Positions 8,799-16,909 of a stretch of 64,000 nucleotides of DNA are shown here, in pieces. The number at the start of each line of letters is the position of its first letter. Positions within the stretch are counted from its first letter, which is position 1. The stretch lies in contig NZ_JAGGLB010000014.1 of the NCBI RefSeq assembly GCF_017874215.1, positions 1 to 64,000 of the forward strand, given 5' to 3'. This stretch comes from Paenibacillus eucommiae (GTDB lineage Bacteria > Bacillota > Bacilli > Paenibacillales > NBRC-103111). The notes beneath the pieces are model-generated. The model was not told the origin of the DNA. It saw only the letters and a list, made by a program, of their open reading frames with translations, and ran no database searches. Made by a program: the position numbers and the translations under genes.

Positions 8799-9023
8799 AT
8801 GTGGGGAGGATGAGAGTTACTAGCAGCCCGCCCTCCGCCGAAATGAGCATGTAATCCACTTAGCGATGTTTTTCATCGTTAAAGGAAGTATTCCAGGTCA
8901 ATCCGTCACGTTAATGATGATTTTCATCGTTAAAAGAGGGAGGATGGCAACTCAGGATGGTTAAAAGGGATTTTAACGATGTTTTGTATCGTTAAAGCAA
9001 GAATGTGGAGAGGAAATGGATCT
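8799..9023. repeat. Dispersed intergenic repeat, copy A left part
   Basis: The stretch from ATGTGGGGAGGATG through AGCAGCCCGCCCTCCGCCG matches 20078-20170 closely. It then carries three CGATG..CATCGTTAAA palindromes (about 8864, 8911, 8971) that match 19731-19865 in order and spacing. No gene is present. The copy is broken by the IS at about 9024 and resumes at 10301. Confidence 0.8.
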
Positions 9024-9060
9024 ATGTCAATAGAGTGGACGGTCTGAAAAAAGCTTGTTT

Positions 9061-9885
9061 TTATAAAGCGTTGCTATAGTACATGGCTTCGAAGCGATCA
9101 GGTGACATGTAATTCAGATAGCTATGTGTCCGTTTTCGATTATAGAAAAATTCAATATATCTAAAAATCCGTTCCCGAGCTTCTTTTTTGGTTTTAAATC
9201 TGTACCGGTAGATAAGTTCTTTTTTAATCAAGCTATGAAAAGATTCGATGCAAGCATTATCATAGCAGTTGCCTTTTCGGCTCATACTTGCAATCATATT
9301 GTATTCAAGGAGCTTGTCACGGTAGTCTGAAGACGTATACTGGGAACCACGATCAGAGTGATGGATAAGTCCTACGGAGGGAGCCTTAGTCTTATTTGCC
9401 TCTGCCAGGGCTTCTAAGACAAGTTCATTGGTCATGCGGTCCATGAGCTGCCAGCCTACGATTTTACGCGTGAAGAGGTCCATAACGCACGCTAAGTACA
9501 ATTTCCCTTCTCGGCAGGGAACATAAGTAATGTCAGTTACCCAGACTTGATTAGGCGCTGTTGTTGAGCTGAAGTCCTGATCCAGTAGGTTCGGTGCAAT
9601 AGGGTTATCATGGTTGGAATCTGTCGTTTGTACCTTAAACTTCTTCACCGTACACGAACGTAGTCCATGTTCTCTCATAATCTTTCCCACTGTGCGCTCT
9701 GATACTTTCCAGCCTTCTTTCCACAATTCATTTGTAATCTTTGGGCTCCCATAGATCTCGTCTGTGTCGACAAAGTGCCAGGTAATCCGCTCTACTAGCT
9801 TCTCTTTATGCAACTTCCGTTCACTTTTGGGTGCAGTACGCCACTTGAAATAGCCGCTCTTAGAAACTTCCATCACTTTGCACAT
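9061..9885 (-). CDS. IS3-family transposase, OrfB (DDE integrase domain)
   Basis: Catalytic subunit of the transposase, 274 residues from the first ATG. In practice it is probably made as an OrfAB fusion, because the frame is open upstream to about 9945 (ELRFQFIEDHRSEFRLAK) and overlaps the end of orfA in the -1 frame. An HTH_21-type region is followed by the rve integrase core. The DDE triad is visible as D in VWVTDITYV, D in IHHSDRGSQYTS and E in CIESFHSLIKKEL. No stop or frameshift breaks the gene, so the element may be active. Confidence 0.93.
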   Translation of the reverse strand: MCKVMEVSKSGYFKWRTAPKSERKLHKEKLVERITWHFVDTDEIYGSPKITNELWKEGWKVSERTVGKIMREHGLRSCTVKKFKVQTTDSNHDNPIAPNLLDQDFSSTTAPNQVWVTDITYVPCREGKLYLACVMDLFTRKIVGWQLMDRMTNELVLEALAEANKTKAPSVGLIHHSDRGSQYTSSDYRDKLLEYNMIASMSRKGNCYDNACIESFHSLIKKELIYRYRFKTKKEARERIFRYIEFFYNRKRTHSYLNYMSPDRFEAMYYSNAL

Positions 9886-9932
9886 CTTCGCTAACCGAAA
9901 CTCAGAGCGATGATCTTCGATGAACTGGAACC

Positions 9933-10229
9933 TTAGTTCCTTTCTTTGCTGAAGATGTGCTTGGCCTTTTTTAAGATGGCGATCTCTTCCTTGAGGTCAG
10001 CAATTTCCTGATCCTTTTCTTTGTTTAATTGATCTTGAGATCGAAGATGTCCGCTTCCTACAAAGGGTTCATCTGGGAATTTTCGGTATTTTCCCATCCA
10101 CTGCCGCAACGTTCCTATTGGTATATTCATTTCTTCTGCAATCTCAGGCAATGATTTCACCTGTTCTTGAATATATTTCACTGCATTTTCTTTAAACTCT
10201 TGGCTATAACTCTTTCTTTGTTCCTTCAT
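9933..10229 (-). CDS. IS3-family transposase, OrfA (helix-turn-helix)
   Basis: 98 residues: an N-terminal helix-turn-helix (YSQEFKENAVKYIQE...LPEIAEEMNIPIGTLRQWMGKY) that recognises the IS ends, then a leucine-zipper-like coiled coil (EKDQEIADLKEEIAILKKA). ATG follows a purine-rich ribosome-binding site on the minus strand. Its last codons overlap the start of the orfB frame around an AAAGAAAGG stretch, a plausible -1 slip site for OrfAB. Confidence 0.92.
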   Translation of the reverse strand: MKEQRKSYSQEFKENAVKYIQEQVKSLPEIAEEMNIPIGTLRQWMGKYRKFPDEPFVGSGHLRSQDQLNKEKDQEIADLKEEIAILKKAKHIFSKERN

Positions 10230-10300
10230 CCGTGGTCACCTCTTATTTTGGTTATGCCTATTTTCCCACACTCCTTTCAAGTGGTCCACTCTATATACTA

Positions 10301-10660
10301 AATAAAAACTGATGCTTGAACAATGAAAAACATCGTTAAAGTCGTTAAAGTTGCAGATCCTCTCAGCTGCGCGGGCACTTCATCTCCCGCGCCTGCACCC
10401 GCTAGGAAATCTCCTCTAACCAAGAGAAAAACCTTGCGGGCAGTCCGTTTGAGCGTGGTGTTCGTGTGATTGTAGCTGAATGAGGGAGTGACTGTGGGAG
10501 GAAGAGCAATAGCGTTCGCCTTTAAAGATTTGTTCCTACCTCCTCATGTATACCATTCAAGGGAACAAATCTTTAACAGCGGCTGGAGCCCACAACCATT
10601 CCCTCCCCGAACCACCAATATTACGAACACGCACTCAAAGGGCGCCGCAAGGCTTTCATA
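10301..10660. repeat. Dispersed intergenic repeat, copy A right part
   Basis: Continues copy A after the IS: AATGAAAAACATCGTTAAAG, then CTAGGAAATCTCCTCTAACC (also at 19985 and, with one change, at 20229), the GTGTGATTGTAGCTGA segment, and a perfect 15-base inverted repeat (10522-10536 with 10562-10576, TTAAAGATTTGTTCC). It ends near ACGAACACGCACTCAAAGGG. The inverted repeat is conserved in imperfect form at 20333-20378. No gene was found. Confidence 0.8.
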
Positions 10661-10716
10661 ACTGGATTTACAATTTGATGCGTGCTTTCGCCAATTAAGA
10701 GGGGCTTTAAAGAGTT

Positions 10717-12705
10717 TTAATGGTTCTTGGTCAGGACATCCGCCAAAACATCGACTTGTTTCATCGCGAAGATGGGATCGTTAAACAGAAATTGATCGAA
10801 GTCAATCCTATATACATGGTTGTTTTTGACGGCATCGAGATTTTTCCATAGCCCGCTAGCCATAAGCTTGTCAACAGCGTCTTGAGCGTTGGAATCCGCG
10901 GCCAAAATGATATGATCGCCGACGTATTCCGGAATGGCTTCTTCAGAGATGTCCAGATAGGAGGATTCGTCGTCAATGCCATTAATGACATCTTGCAGCA
11001 CCTTCTCCTGCGGCTTTAATCCCCAATACGAGTACAAAATATTGCCTCCCATATTGCGATCCCGATAAATCATCCGAGCTTTCTCACTCCGAACATTCAG
11101 TATCGTGAAGGTCTCGTCAGGACCGAACACTTGCTGTACCTGCTCTTTAGTTTGAGCGATCTTATTCTCAAATTGAGTGACCCATTGTTCAGCCTCTTCT
11201 TGCTTGTTCAGCAAATCCCCAATCAACCGGATATCTTTCACCGGATCCTGATTAGCCTCGACGACGACGGTCGGGGCGATTTTTTTGAAGCCCTCATACC
11301 CTCCGCTCGGCTCGAGATAAGCTTCAATGAGTATAATCAGATCCGGCTCTAGAGCAGCAATGGCCTCCAGACTAAGGGGAGCGCCTAAATCTGCGACACC
11401 AGTCGTATCCATAGTGTTTTCGGAGTATTGCAGAATGTAAGTCGCGGCGCCAAGCGGTCGTACGCCTAATGCGAGCATATGCCCAAGATGGTAGGCGGTG
11501 ACTACACGTTTCGGGTTCGTTGGAATTTCTGTCTCGCCGTACTTATGCTTGTACATTCTAGTCTCGGAAGCTGACTCAGCATCTTTATTTGCAGCGGCAG
11601 AAGCAGGATTGGCGGCGCTCGCTGCCGGGGACGCAGTGTTTTCCGAGCTTACATTGTTGTTGCCCGCTTGGCAGGCGCTGATGAGCAGCGACAGGCACAG
11701 TACGACCAAGGCGGTCATTGAAGATTTGGGACGGTTGTTCGAAATCAATTGTATCTCTCCCTCTTTTTGATAATCATTTTCATTTACATTCTGATTATAG
11801 GAGAGTGGCTTAGTCGGAACAATGGAGGATAGTGACGGATTTAATGGATTAAGGTTGTGATCGTTATTTTCCGGCTTTAGCTTGCGAGATTGAAGCGGCG
11901 AGACCCCGAACTGTTTTTTGAACAAACGGCTGAAGTAATACACATCCGCGTACCCGACGGATAGGGCAATTTCCCGTAAAGTGAGCTGAGTGGTCAGTAA
12001 GTACTGCCGGGCTTGCTCCATTCGTATTCCGATCATGTAATCGTTTGGGCTTTTGCCAATCTCCGCCTTGAACAGTCTGTACATATAGCTAATGCTGCAG
12101 CCGAGCAGATCGGCCAATTGATCCATGGTTACGGCTTCGGTGTAATGCTCATGGATGTAACGCAGTGCGTACGCCACAAGATCCGAGGGGCTGCCCCTAT
12201 CTTTGGAATTTTGCAATTGGCTGAACAATTCATATATAAATTCAAACAGCATCGATTTCATTCGAATCTGGGCTAATACGCCGGTCTGCTGCCAGCCCTC
12301 GTACATCCGGCGAACTTGGCTGTGCAGCAGTCCGGGTTCCGGAAGGATAACGTGGTAGAATAGGCCGAATGGTTGTGCCTGCACGATCAGGCTCTTAGCG
12401 ACTAAGCTTTTTGCGGAAGTGGGCAGAACTGCCTTATAGTAAATGAGGTAAAAAGAAAAATCATGCTTAGCAGGCATGATGTCCACCTTCATCCCCTTGC
12501 CTGCATGCAGTAGATGATGCCGCTTGAGATAACATTTACGCTCATCTATTCGCACATAAGCACTACCGCTAACTACAAGCAGAAAGATGTTCGCAGGAAG
12601 CTGATAAGAGAGCATATCCTGCCCCTCCCACAGTACTTTATAGCGAATATCCGATATGCTAACAGCCGCCTGATTCCACAGCCCCATCTGCTCGTCCCAG
12701 TTCAA
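10717..12705 (-). CDS. AraC-family regulator fused in frame to an iron-siderophore-binding lipoprotein
   Basis: One open frame of 662 codons carries two proteins. Residues 1-280 are an AraC regulator: an N-terminal sensor, then two helix-turn-helix motifs (MDQLADLLGCSISYMYRLFKAE and LREIALSVGYADVYYFSRLFKKQFGVSP). After a linker of about 40 residues comes a complete lipoprotein signal (TALVVLCLSLLISAC, Cys at about 345) and a FecB/BtuF-type substrate-binding domain (RVVTAYHLGHMLALGVRPLGA, LEAIAALEPDLIIL, ending near residue 660). B. subtilis Btr also joins AraC and binding-protein domains, but without a signal peptide between them. Here the join has its own Fur-like box, ribosome-binding site and TTG codon, so the second protein is probably also made separately. 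No permease or ATPase gene is adjacent. Confidence 0.85.
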   Translation of the reverse strand: MNWDEQMGLWNQAAVSISDIRYKVLWEGQDMLSYQLPANIFLLVVSGSAYVRIDERKCYLKRHHLLHAGKGMKVDIMPAKHDFSFYLIYYKAVLPTSAKSLVAKSLIVQAQPFGLFYHVILPEPGLLHSQVRRMYEGWQQTGVLAQIRMKSMLFEFIYELFSQLQNSKDRGSPSDLVAYALRYIHEHYTEAVTMDQLADLLGCSISYMYRLFKAEIGKSPNDYMIGIRMEQARQYLLTTQLTLREIALSVGYADVYYFSRLFKKQFGVSPLQSRKLKPENNDHNLNPLNPSLSSIVPTKPLSYNQNVNENDYQKEGEIQLISNNRPKSSMTALVVLCLSLLISACQAGNNNVSSENTASPAASAANPASAAANKDAESASETRMYKHKYGETEIPTNPKRVVTAYHLGHMLALGVRPLGAATYILQYSENTMDTTGVADLGAPLSLEAIAALEPDLIILIEAYLEPSGGYEGFKKIAPTVVVEANQDPVKDIRLIGDLLNKQEEAEQWVTQFENKIAQTKEQVQQVFGPDETFTILNVRSEKARMIYRDRNMGGNILYSYWGLKPQEKVLQDVINGIDDESSYLDISEEAIPEYVGDHIILAADSNAQDAVDKLMASGLWKNLDAVKNNHVYRIDFDQFLFNDPIFAMKQVDVLADVLTKNH
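11748..11782 (-). promoter_or_regulatory. Internal Fur-box-like site, ribosome-binding site and TTG start inside the AraC-lipoprotein frame
   Basis: TGATAATCATTTTCA (11768-11782 on the plus strand) differs from the 7-1-7 Fur box by one base. Just downstream on the minus strand lies AGAGGGAG, then TTG at 11748, in frame with the lipoprotein (MISNNRPKSSMTAL). This is what a separate Fur-controlled lipoprotein gene would look like. Confidence 0.65.
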
Positions 12706-12753
12706 TGTCTACCACCTCACGATCACCATTTGCAGAATTGGGGTTATTATAAT

Positions 12754-12768
12754 CGATAATGATTCTCA
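12754..12768 (-). promoter_or_regulatory. Fur-box-like site upstream of the AraC regulator
   Basis: CGATAATGATTCTCA matches the Fur 7-1-7 consensus at 13 of 15 positions and lies about 50 bases upstream of the AraC start codon. It fits iron control of the siderophore-uptake locus. Confidence 0.6.
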
Positions 12769-12858
12769 TATCAAGGCTCAAACCAGATATTCTGCTATGA
12801 TTGACAACTTCAAGCTTTCTAACAAACTAGAAAATTTTATTGCTGCAAATTATTTATT

Positions 12859-12980
12859 GTAATCACTATCCCTTTGCCTCAGGAGCAGATGTCTAATGGC
12901 TGTCCGTTTGAGCTTGGTTTTTTCGTGTGATTCGTGTGATTGTAGCTGGGAGGGAAGGGCTGTGGGTGGAAGAGCAGCAG
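12859..12980. repeat. Dispersed intergenic repeat, copy B (partial)
   Basis: Contains the head module TGTAATCACTATCCCTTTGC and CTCAGGAG (compare 19557 and 32858), then GGCTGTCCGTTTGAGC, a GTGTGATTGTAGCTG segment and TGTGGGTGGAAGAGCAG, in the same order as copies A and C. The palindrome-bearing part is absent. The rest of 12706-13175 holds the Fur-like and Zur-like sites and no gene. Confidence 0.7.
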
Positions 12981-13102
12981 CTTCATTCAATAAAGGACGC
13001 CTCAAGCATTTTTCTAAATAAATTGGGACAAGTTGAGGCTTTCAGCTGCATATATTGTTATAATCTGGTTTGTTCTTTATAATAGGATATTATGTGTGTA
13101 AT

Positions 13103-13117
13103 TAGTAATAGTTACTG
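13103..13117 (+). promoter_or_regulatory. Zur-box-like palindrome upstream of ycgR
   Basis: TAGTAATAGTTACTG matches the core TCGTAATNATTACGA in 10 of 14 fixed positions and is itself nearly palindromic. It lies 59 bases before the ycgR start. Confidence 0.45.
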
Positions 13118-13175
13118 TTAAAATGGTATAAGGAAGTAAGGATGTTGCTAAGTCTGTTGATATGGGAGGTTAATC

Positions 13176-14207
13176 TTGCGCTCCTTTTTTTCATTTGTAG
13201 GAATTAATGCGTTGTTTATTGCTATTGTATTGATTAGTATCGTTATTGCTGTGAATCCTGGTCTTTTTTCTATTTCATTTGGAGGGCCGGAATCTTTACA
13301 ATCAATGCAATCTTTGCAATCTTTCAAGACCATATTTATTAGTATTATTTTAGAAGCTTTTCCTTTTATTTTGCTTGGGGTATTGGTCTCTTCTTTTATG
13401 CAGATTTTTATTTCGGAGAAAACGATTCAACGCTTTATTCCGCGGAATCCGATACTCGGCATTTTGTTTGCATGTATATTAGGCATTGTTTTTCCGGTCT
13501 GTGAATGCGGGTTGATTTTGATTATTCGAAGGCTGATTGCCAAAGGTATGCCGCTTTATATTGGTGTCGTGTTTATTCTCGTTGGGCCGATCGTTAATCC
13601 TATCGTGTATGCGGCTACTTATATGGCCTTTCGTGCACGTCCGGAGCTGCTTTATGCCCGAATGGGGCTGGCTCTGTTCGTTGGTGTTTTCATAGGTCTG
13701 TTTATTTATTATTTTGTAAAAAAGAATCAGCTGAAGAACAGTGCGGCAACACTTTATGCCGGGTCTAAAGGTGATACGACGGAGCATCAGCATGTCCGCG
13801 GCGGCAAGTTTTTATCTATGATGGAGCATGCCGGCGGGGAATTTTTCGATATGGGTAAATATTTAATTTTTGGCTGTATGGTTACGGCAGCGATTCAAAC
13901 CTTCGTCCCGCGGGGAAGTCTGGTTGAAATTGGCCAGGATCCGTTTAGTTCCCAGATGTTTATGATGGGGCTGGCGTACATTCTTTCGTTATGCTCTACT
14001 TCGGATGCTTTTGTTGCTTCCTCCTTCGTCAGCACTTTTTCTGCGGGTTCGATATTGACCTTTCTGGTTTTTGGCCCGATGTTGGATTTCAAAAGCACTT
14101 TGATGCTGCTTTCCGTTTTTAAAACCCGGTTTGTAATTTTACTCTCTTTACTTATTATTCTGGTTGTCTTTGTTGGAGCGAATATTGCTGAGCAATTTTT
14201 TCTATGA
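13176..14207 (+). CDS. ycgR: YcgR-type membrane permease (UPF0718/DUF318)
   Basis: A 343-residue integral membrane protein with about eight hydrophobic segments, of the DUF318/ArsP-like permease family (PF03773). The TTG start lies six bases after GGGAGGT. The family signature FPVCECGLI lies after the second membrane helix, with GPIVNPIVYAATY in the next segment and the symmetric CSTSDAFVASSF in the second half. It is followed by its usual partner YcgQ and by zur. Partnership and the Zur-like box suggest a role in zinc limitation; transport itself is unproven. Confidence 0.85.
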   Translation: MRSFFSFVGINALFIAIVLISIVIAVNPGLFSISFGGPESLQSMQSLQSFKTIFISIILEAFPFILLGVLVSSFMQIFISEKTIQRFIPRNPILGILFACILGIVFPVCECGLILIIRRLIAKGMPLYIGVVFILVGPIVNPIVYAATYMAFRARPELLYARMGLALFVGVFIGLFIYYFVKKNQLKNSAATLYAGSKGDTTEHQHVRGGKFLSMMEHAGGEFFDMGKYLIFGCMVTAAIQTFVPRGSLVEIGQDPFSSQMFMMGLAYILSLCSTSDAFVASSFVSTFSAGSILTFLVFGPMLDFKSTLMLLSVFKTRFVILLSLLIILVVFVGANIAEQFFL

Positions 14208-14243
14208 TAGTGGGGATAAAACAAACAAAAGAAGAAGGGATGG

Positions 14244-15290
14244 ATGGAGATGAATGAAGAGCGTTCGCTGACGTTTCATTACTTTTTCCGTGCTGCCATT
14301 TTGCTGGGCTTTTCCATTTATATTATTTATTTATCGAAGTCCGGTAATTTGATGTACTATATTGCTCCCCGTATGGAATCGTATGTGAAGTATGCGGCAG
14401 TAGCCCTCTTTGTCATTGCAGCGTACCAGGTATTTCTGGCTATACGAACGTATTCGGATCAGACGGAAGCGTGCGATTGCGAGCATGTGCCGCCGCGGTC
14501 TTTTTGGCGAAACTTTATGATTTATGGTTTGTTTCTTTTTCCTTTGCTGCTTGGTTTTAGTATGCCGGATGCCATCATGGGAAGTGATATTGCTGCAGTA
14601 AAAGGAATGAATTTAAGCAGCAATATTCAAGTTAAAGCACCACCTACAGACGATGGTTCCGATGGCTCTGACAAGCTTGCAGCCCCAAAAGACAGTATGC
14701 CAACGGATTCCAGTCAGAGCAATGTGCTCGACGAACGGCTAACAGAACCGATAGAACCAACAGAATTAACAGAACCTATAGAATCAACAAAATTTACAGA
14801 AGACAGCAGCAGCGTCTCAGTTGAAGACGAAAAGCTGAAGGCGTTGTTTGTCGCTGATAAGTATACGGAGGATTTTGCGAAGTTGGGCATGAGGTTATAC
14901 AAAAAGGAGCTTATTCAAGTCAAGGAAGAGGGCTTTATGGAATTGCTGACCGCGGTGGATTTATTTAAGGATAATTTTGTTGGCAAGGCTATGGAGATTG
15001 AGGGGTTCGTCTATCGTGAAGATAATATGGGACCGAATCAGTTTGTAGTGTCCAGGCTGGCTATGCAGTGCTGCTCTGCGGATGCTGAGCCTTACGGAGT
15101 TTTGGTGGAATCATCCCTGGCTACTGGCTTTTTGAAAGATACATGGGTTAAAATAAAAGGAACCATTGGAAAGACGACTTATAATGAAATGGAAATTATG
15201 AAATTGGACGCAGTGCGTATTGAAAAAATAGAGAAGTCTGAGACTCCATACGTGTATCCTTATTTTGATGATTTCGACACCTTGGAGTGA
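14244..15290 (+). CDS. ycgQ: YcgQ-type TIGR03943 family protein
   Basis: 348 residues, with four hydrophobic segments in the first 115 residues, a low-complexity Pro/Thr/Glu region (about 130-190, with repeated TEPIEPTEL-like units) and a conserved extracytoplasmic C-terminal domain containing VARLAMQCCSADAEPYG-like sequence (here VSRLAMQCCSADAEPYG), where the paired Cys could bind metal. ATG at 14244 or 14250 could be the start. It is encoded directly after ycgR; the two occur together in Bacillales and are taken to form one complex. The acidic repeats differ in composition from the rest. Confidence 0.82.
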   Translation: MEMNEERSLTFHYFFRAAILLGFSIYIIYLSKSGNLMYYIAPRMESYVKYAAVALFVIAAYQVFLAIRTYSDQTEACDCEHVPPRSFWRNFMIYGLFLFPLLLGFSMPDAIMGSDIAAVKGMNLSSNIQVKAPPTDDGSDGSDKLAAPKDSMPTDSSQSNVLDERLTEPIEPTELTEPIESTKFTEDSSSVSVEDEKLKALFVADKYTEDFAKLGMRLYKKELIQVKEEGFMELLTAVDLFKDNFVGKAMEIEGFVYREDNMGPNQFVVSRLAMQCCSADAEPYGVLVESSLATGFLKDTWVKIKGTIGKTTYNEMEIMKLDAVRIEKIEKSETPYVYPYFDDFDTLE

Positions 15291-15302
15291 TAGAAAGGGA
15301 GA

Positions 15303-15746
15303 ATGAAGATGTCTGAATCCAGTACGATAAAAGAGATGCTTGATGTGATGTCCAGAAATGGATGGAGAATCACAGACCAGCGTAAAACGTTAGCACAAAT
15401 ATTTGTAAGCACGGACGGGTATTTATCCCCAAAAGATGTTTATGATCAAATGAGAGCTAAATATCCGGGGGTCAGCTTTGACACTGTGTACAGGAATCTT
15501 CGTATGCTTAGTGAGATGGGCGTCTTGGAGCAGTTCTATTTCCTGGAAGGCGGATTGAAGTTTAAAGGAAGCTGCCTGGCCCATCATCACCATCACTTGA
15601 TTTGCACGAATTGCGAGAAGACATTGACGTTTGATTATTGTCCTATGGACGAATCGCTCCACCTGCCAGGCAACTTTAAAATTGTGAATCATAGGTTCGA
15701 AATCTATGGCATATGCGAACAATGTCAAGAATCTAATTTGGCTTAA
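15303..15746 (+). CDS. zur: Zinc uptake regulator Zur (Fur family)
   Basis: A 147-residue Fur-family repressor. The winged helix includes GVSFDTVYRNLRMLSEMGVLE. The dimerisation domain has the metal-binding HHHHH-LICTNC, CPMD and CEQC: two CxxC pairs for structural zinc and the His cluster for sensing. The HHHHH..CPMD..RFEIYGIC pattern resembles B. subtilis Zur more than Fur or PerR. It sits in a zinc-type operon with ycgRQ, and its last 14 bases overlap a convergent COG0523 GTPase. Zur-like palindromes stand before ycgR, the GTPase and znuC. Confidence 0.88.
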   Translation: MKMSESSTIKEMLDVMSRNGWRITDQRKTLAQIFVSTDGYLSPKDVYDQMRAKYPGVSFDTVYRNLRMLSEMGVLEQFYFLEGGLKFKGSCLAHHHHHLICTNCEKTLTFDYCPMDESLHLPGNFKIVNHRFEIYGICEQCQESNLA

Positions 15747-16740
15747 GTCCCAACAGCGCAGACCATTCCGCAGCCAACTGTTCTTGATCCAGATCCATGC
15801 CTATAAATACGACATAGGGGTCTCCGGTGAAGCTGGAGGGCGCCCAAGTTGTCCGCTTGCCTGCATGCTGCAGCAATTGTATCGGCTGTTCTTTGGAAAA
15901 AGAAACGTAACCCTTTGCCCGTAAAATGTGCGCTTCCCATTTATGCAGAAACTGTTCTATTCTCACAGGGGAGATGTCTCCTGCGGGCTTCCATGGCAGC
16001 GTGATGCTTTGAACACGAGAATAGGAGAGAGCTTCGTCTTTATTGGGACGAGGCTCTTTGTCAGGGATCAGGGGCGCTGCCTGCACCATCCGGAAAGAAC
16101 GGACTGGGAGCGGGCTGTGCGCATGCGGCAGTATAGCAGATAAAAGAGATTGTACATCGATTTGGCTGTGTTTTGCATAAACAATCTGTGCTTTTTCATT
16201 GTGCTTTCGTATGGCTTTTTCGATTTTGACTAGTACTCGAGAAGTCACAAGATCAGTTTTGTTAACGATAAGCAAGTCTGCAACTTCCATTTGCCGGCGC
16301 AGGGTTCGGACAAGCTGTTTATCGGAAGAAAAGATGCTGTTGTAGTCCAGCATATGCTCAGCATCAAGCAGGGTAATGATTTGGTTGAGTTTTACAAGTC
16401 CTAGTAAGCCAGGCTCGGTTAAAGCGTCAGCAATTTCCTCTGGATTAGCGACACCTGTTAATTCTATAAAAACAATATCCGGTTTTTGGCCCAGCAGTTT
16501 TTTGAGGCAGTCTGCCAATTCTTCCTTTTTACTGCAGCAAACGCAGCCATCCAATAGCTTCTCAATAGCTGTATCTGAATGCTCATCCAGGATCAATCCG
16601 TCTACATCTTGTTTTCCTAATTCATTCATTAGAATTCCAGGCTGCAGCCCGCGTCTTCTTGTTTCTTCTAACAAACGCAGCAGAAGTGTAGTTTTGCCGC
16701 TGCCTAGAAATCCGCTAATGACCATAACAGGAATTTTCAT
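15733..16740 (-). CDS. COG0523 (CobW/G3E) GTPase, probable zinc metallochaperone
   Basis: 335 residues. Walker A GFLGSGKTT (residues 10-18), the metal-binding G-C66-V-C68-C69 motif of the COG0523 family, ELTGVANPEE (Walker B region), NKTDLV (guanine specificity) and a C-terminal CobW domain. Such proteins deliver zinc to client proteins under limitation; B. subtilis YciC/ZagA is a Zur-regulated example. Location convergent with zur and a Zur-like box upstream support that assignment over a cobalt or nitrile hydratase role. ATG at 16740 is the start. Confidence 0.85.
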   Translation of the reverse strand: MKIPVMVISGFLGSGKTTLLLRLLEETRRRGLQPGILMNELGKQDVDGLILDEHSDTAIEKLLDGCVCCSKKEELADCLKKLLGQKPDIVFIELTGVANPEEIADALTEPGLLGLVKLNQIITLLDAEHMLDYNSIFSSDKQLVRTLRRQMEVADLLIVNKTDLVTSRVLVKIEKAIRKHNEKAQIVYAKHSQIDVQSLLSAILPHAHSPLPVRSFRMVQAAPLIPDKEPRPNKDEALSYSRVQSITLPWKPAGDISPVRIEQFLHKWEAHILRAKGYVSFSKEQPIQLLQHAGKRTTWAPSSFTGDPYVVFIGMDLDQEQLAAEWSALLGLKPN

Positions 16741-16780
16741 ATCACACTAACTCCCTTCCCCAACTAATATCCAATGCATC

Positions 16781-16801
16781 ATAAAGTAAATATTACGATT
16801 T
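16781..16801 (-). promoter_or_regulatory. Zur-box-like site upstream of the COG0523 GTPase
   Basis: The right half, ATTACGATTT, is a perfect Zur half-site; the left half AGTAAA is degenerate. It lies about 40 bases upstream of the start codon on the minus strand. Confidence 0.55.
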
Positions 16802-16909
16802 TCTTTTTATTTTACTACATTCCTAATGGTCTGGTATATACTTTCTGGCAGGGTAATCTTGTGTTAAGATGATGAGAATATCAAGTATATCTTTATGGAG
16901 GCAGGTCAG

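Larger units (their letters stand above)
9024..10300 (-). mobile_element. IS3-family insertion sequence
   Basis: An element of about 1.27 kb with overlapping orfA and orfB on the minus strand. The terminal inverted repeat TAGAGTGGAC is at 9031-9040 and its complement at 10284-10293, extending imperfectly inward (CTGAAA against TTGAAA). Exact outer ends and target duplication are not clear, so boundaries are good to about ten bases. It sits inside an intergenic repeat whose two halves align to an uninterrupted copy at 19.7-20.0 kb. Confidence 0.85.
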
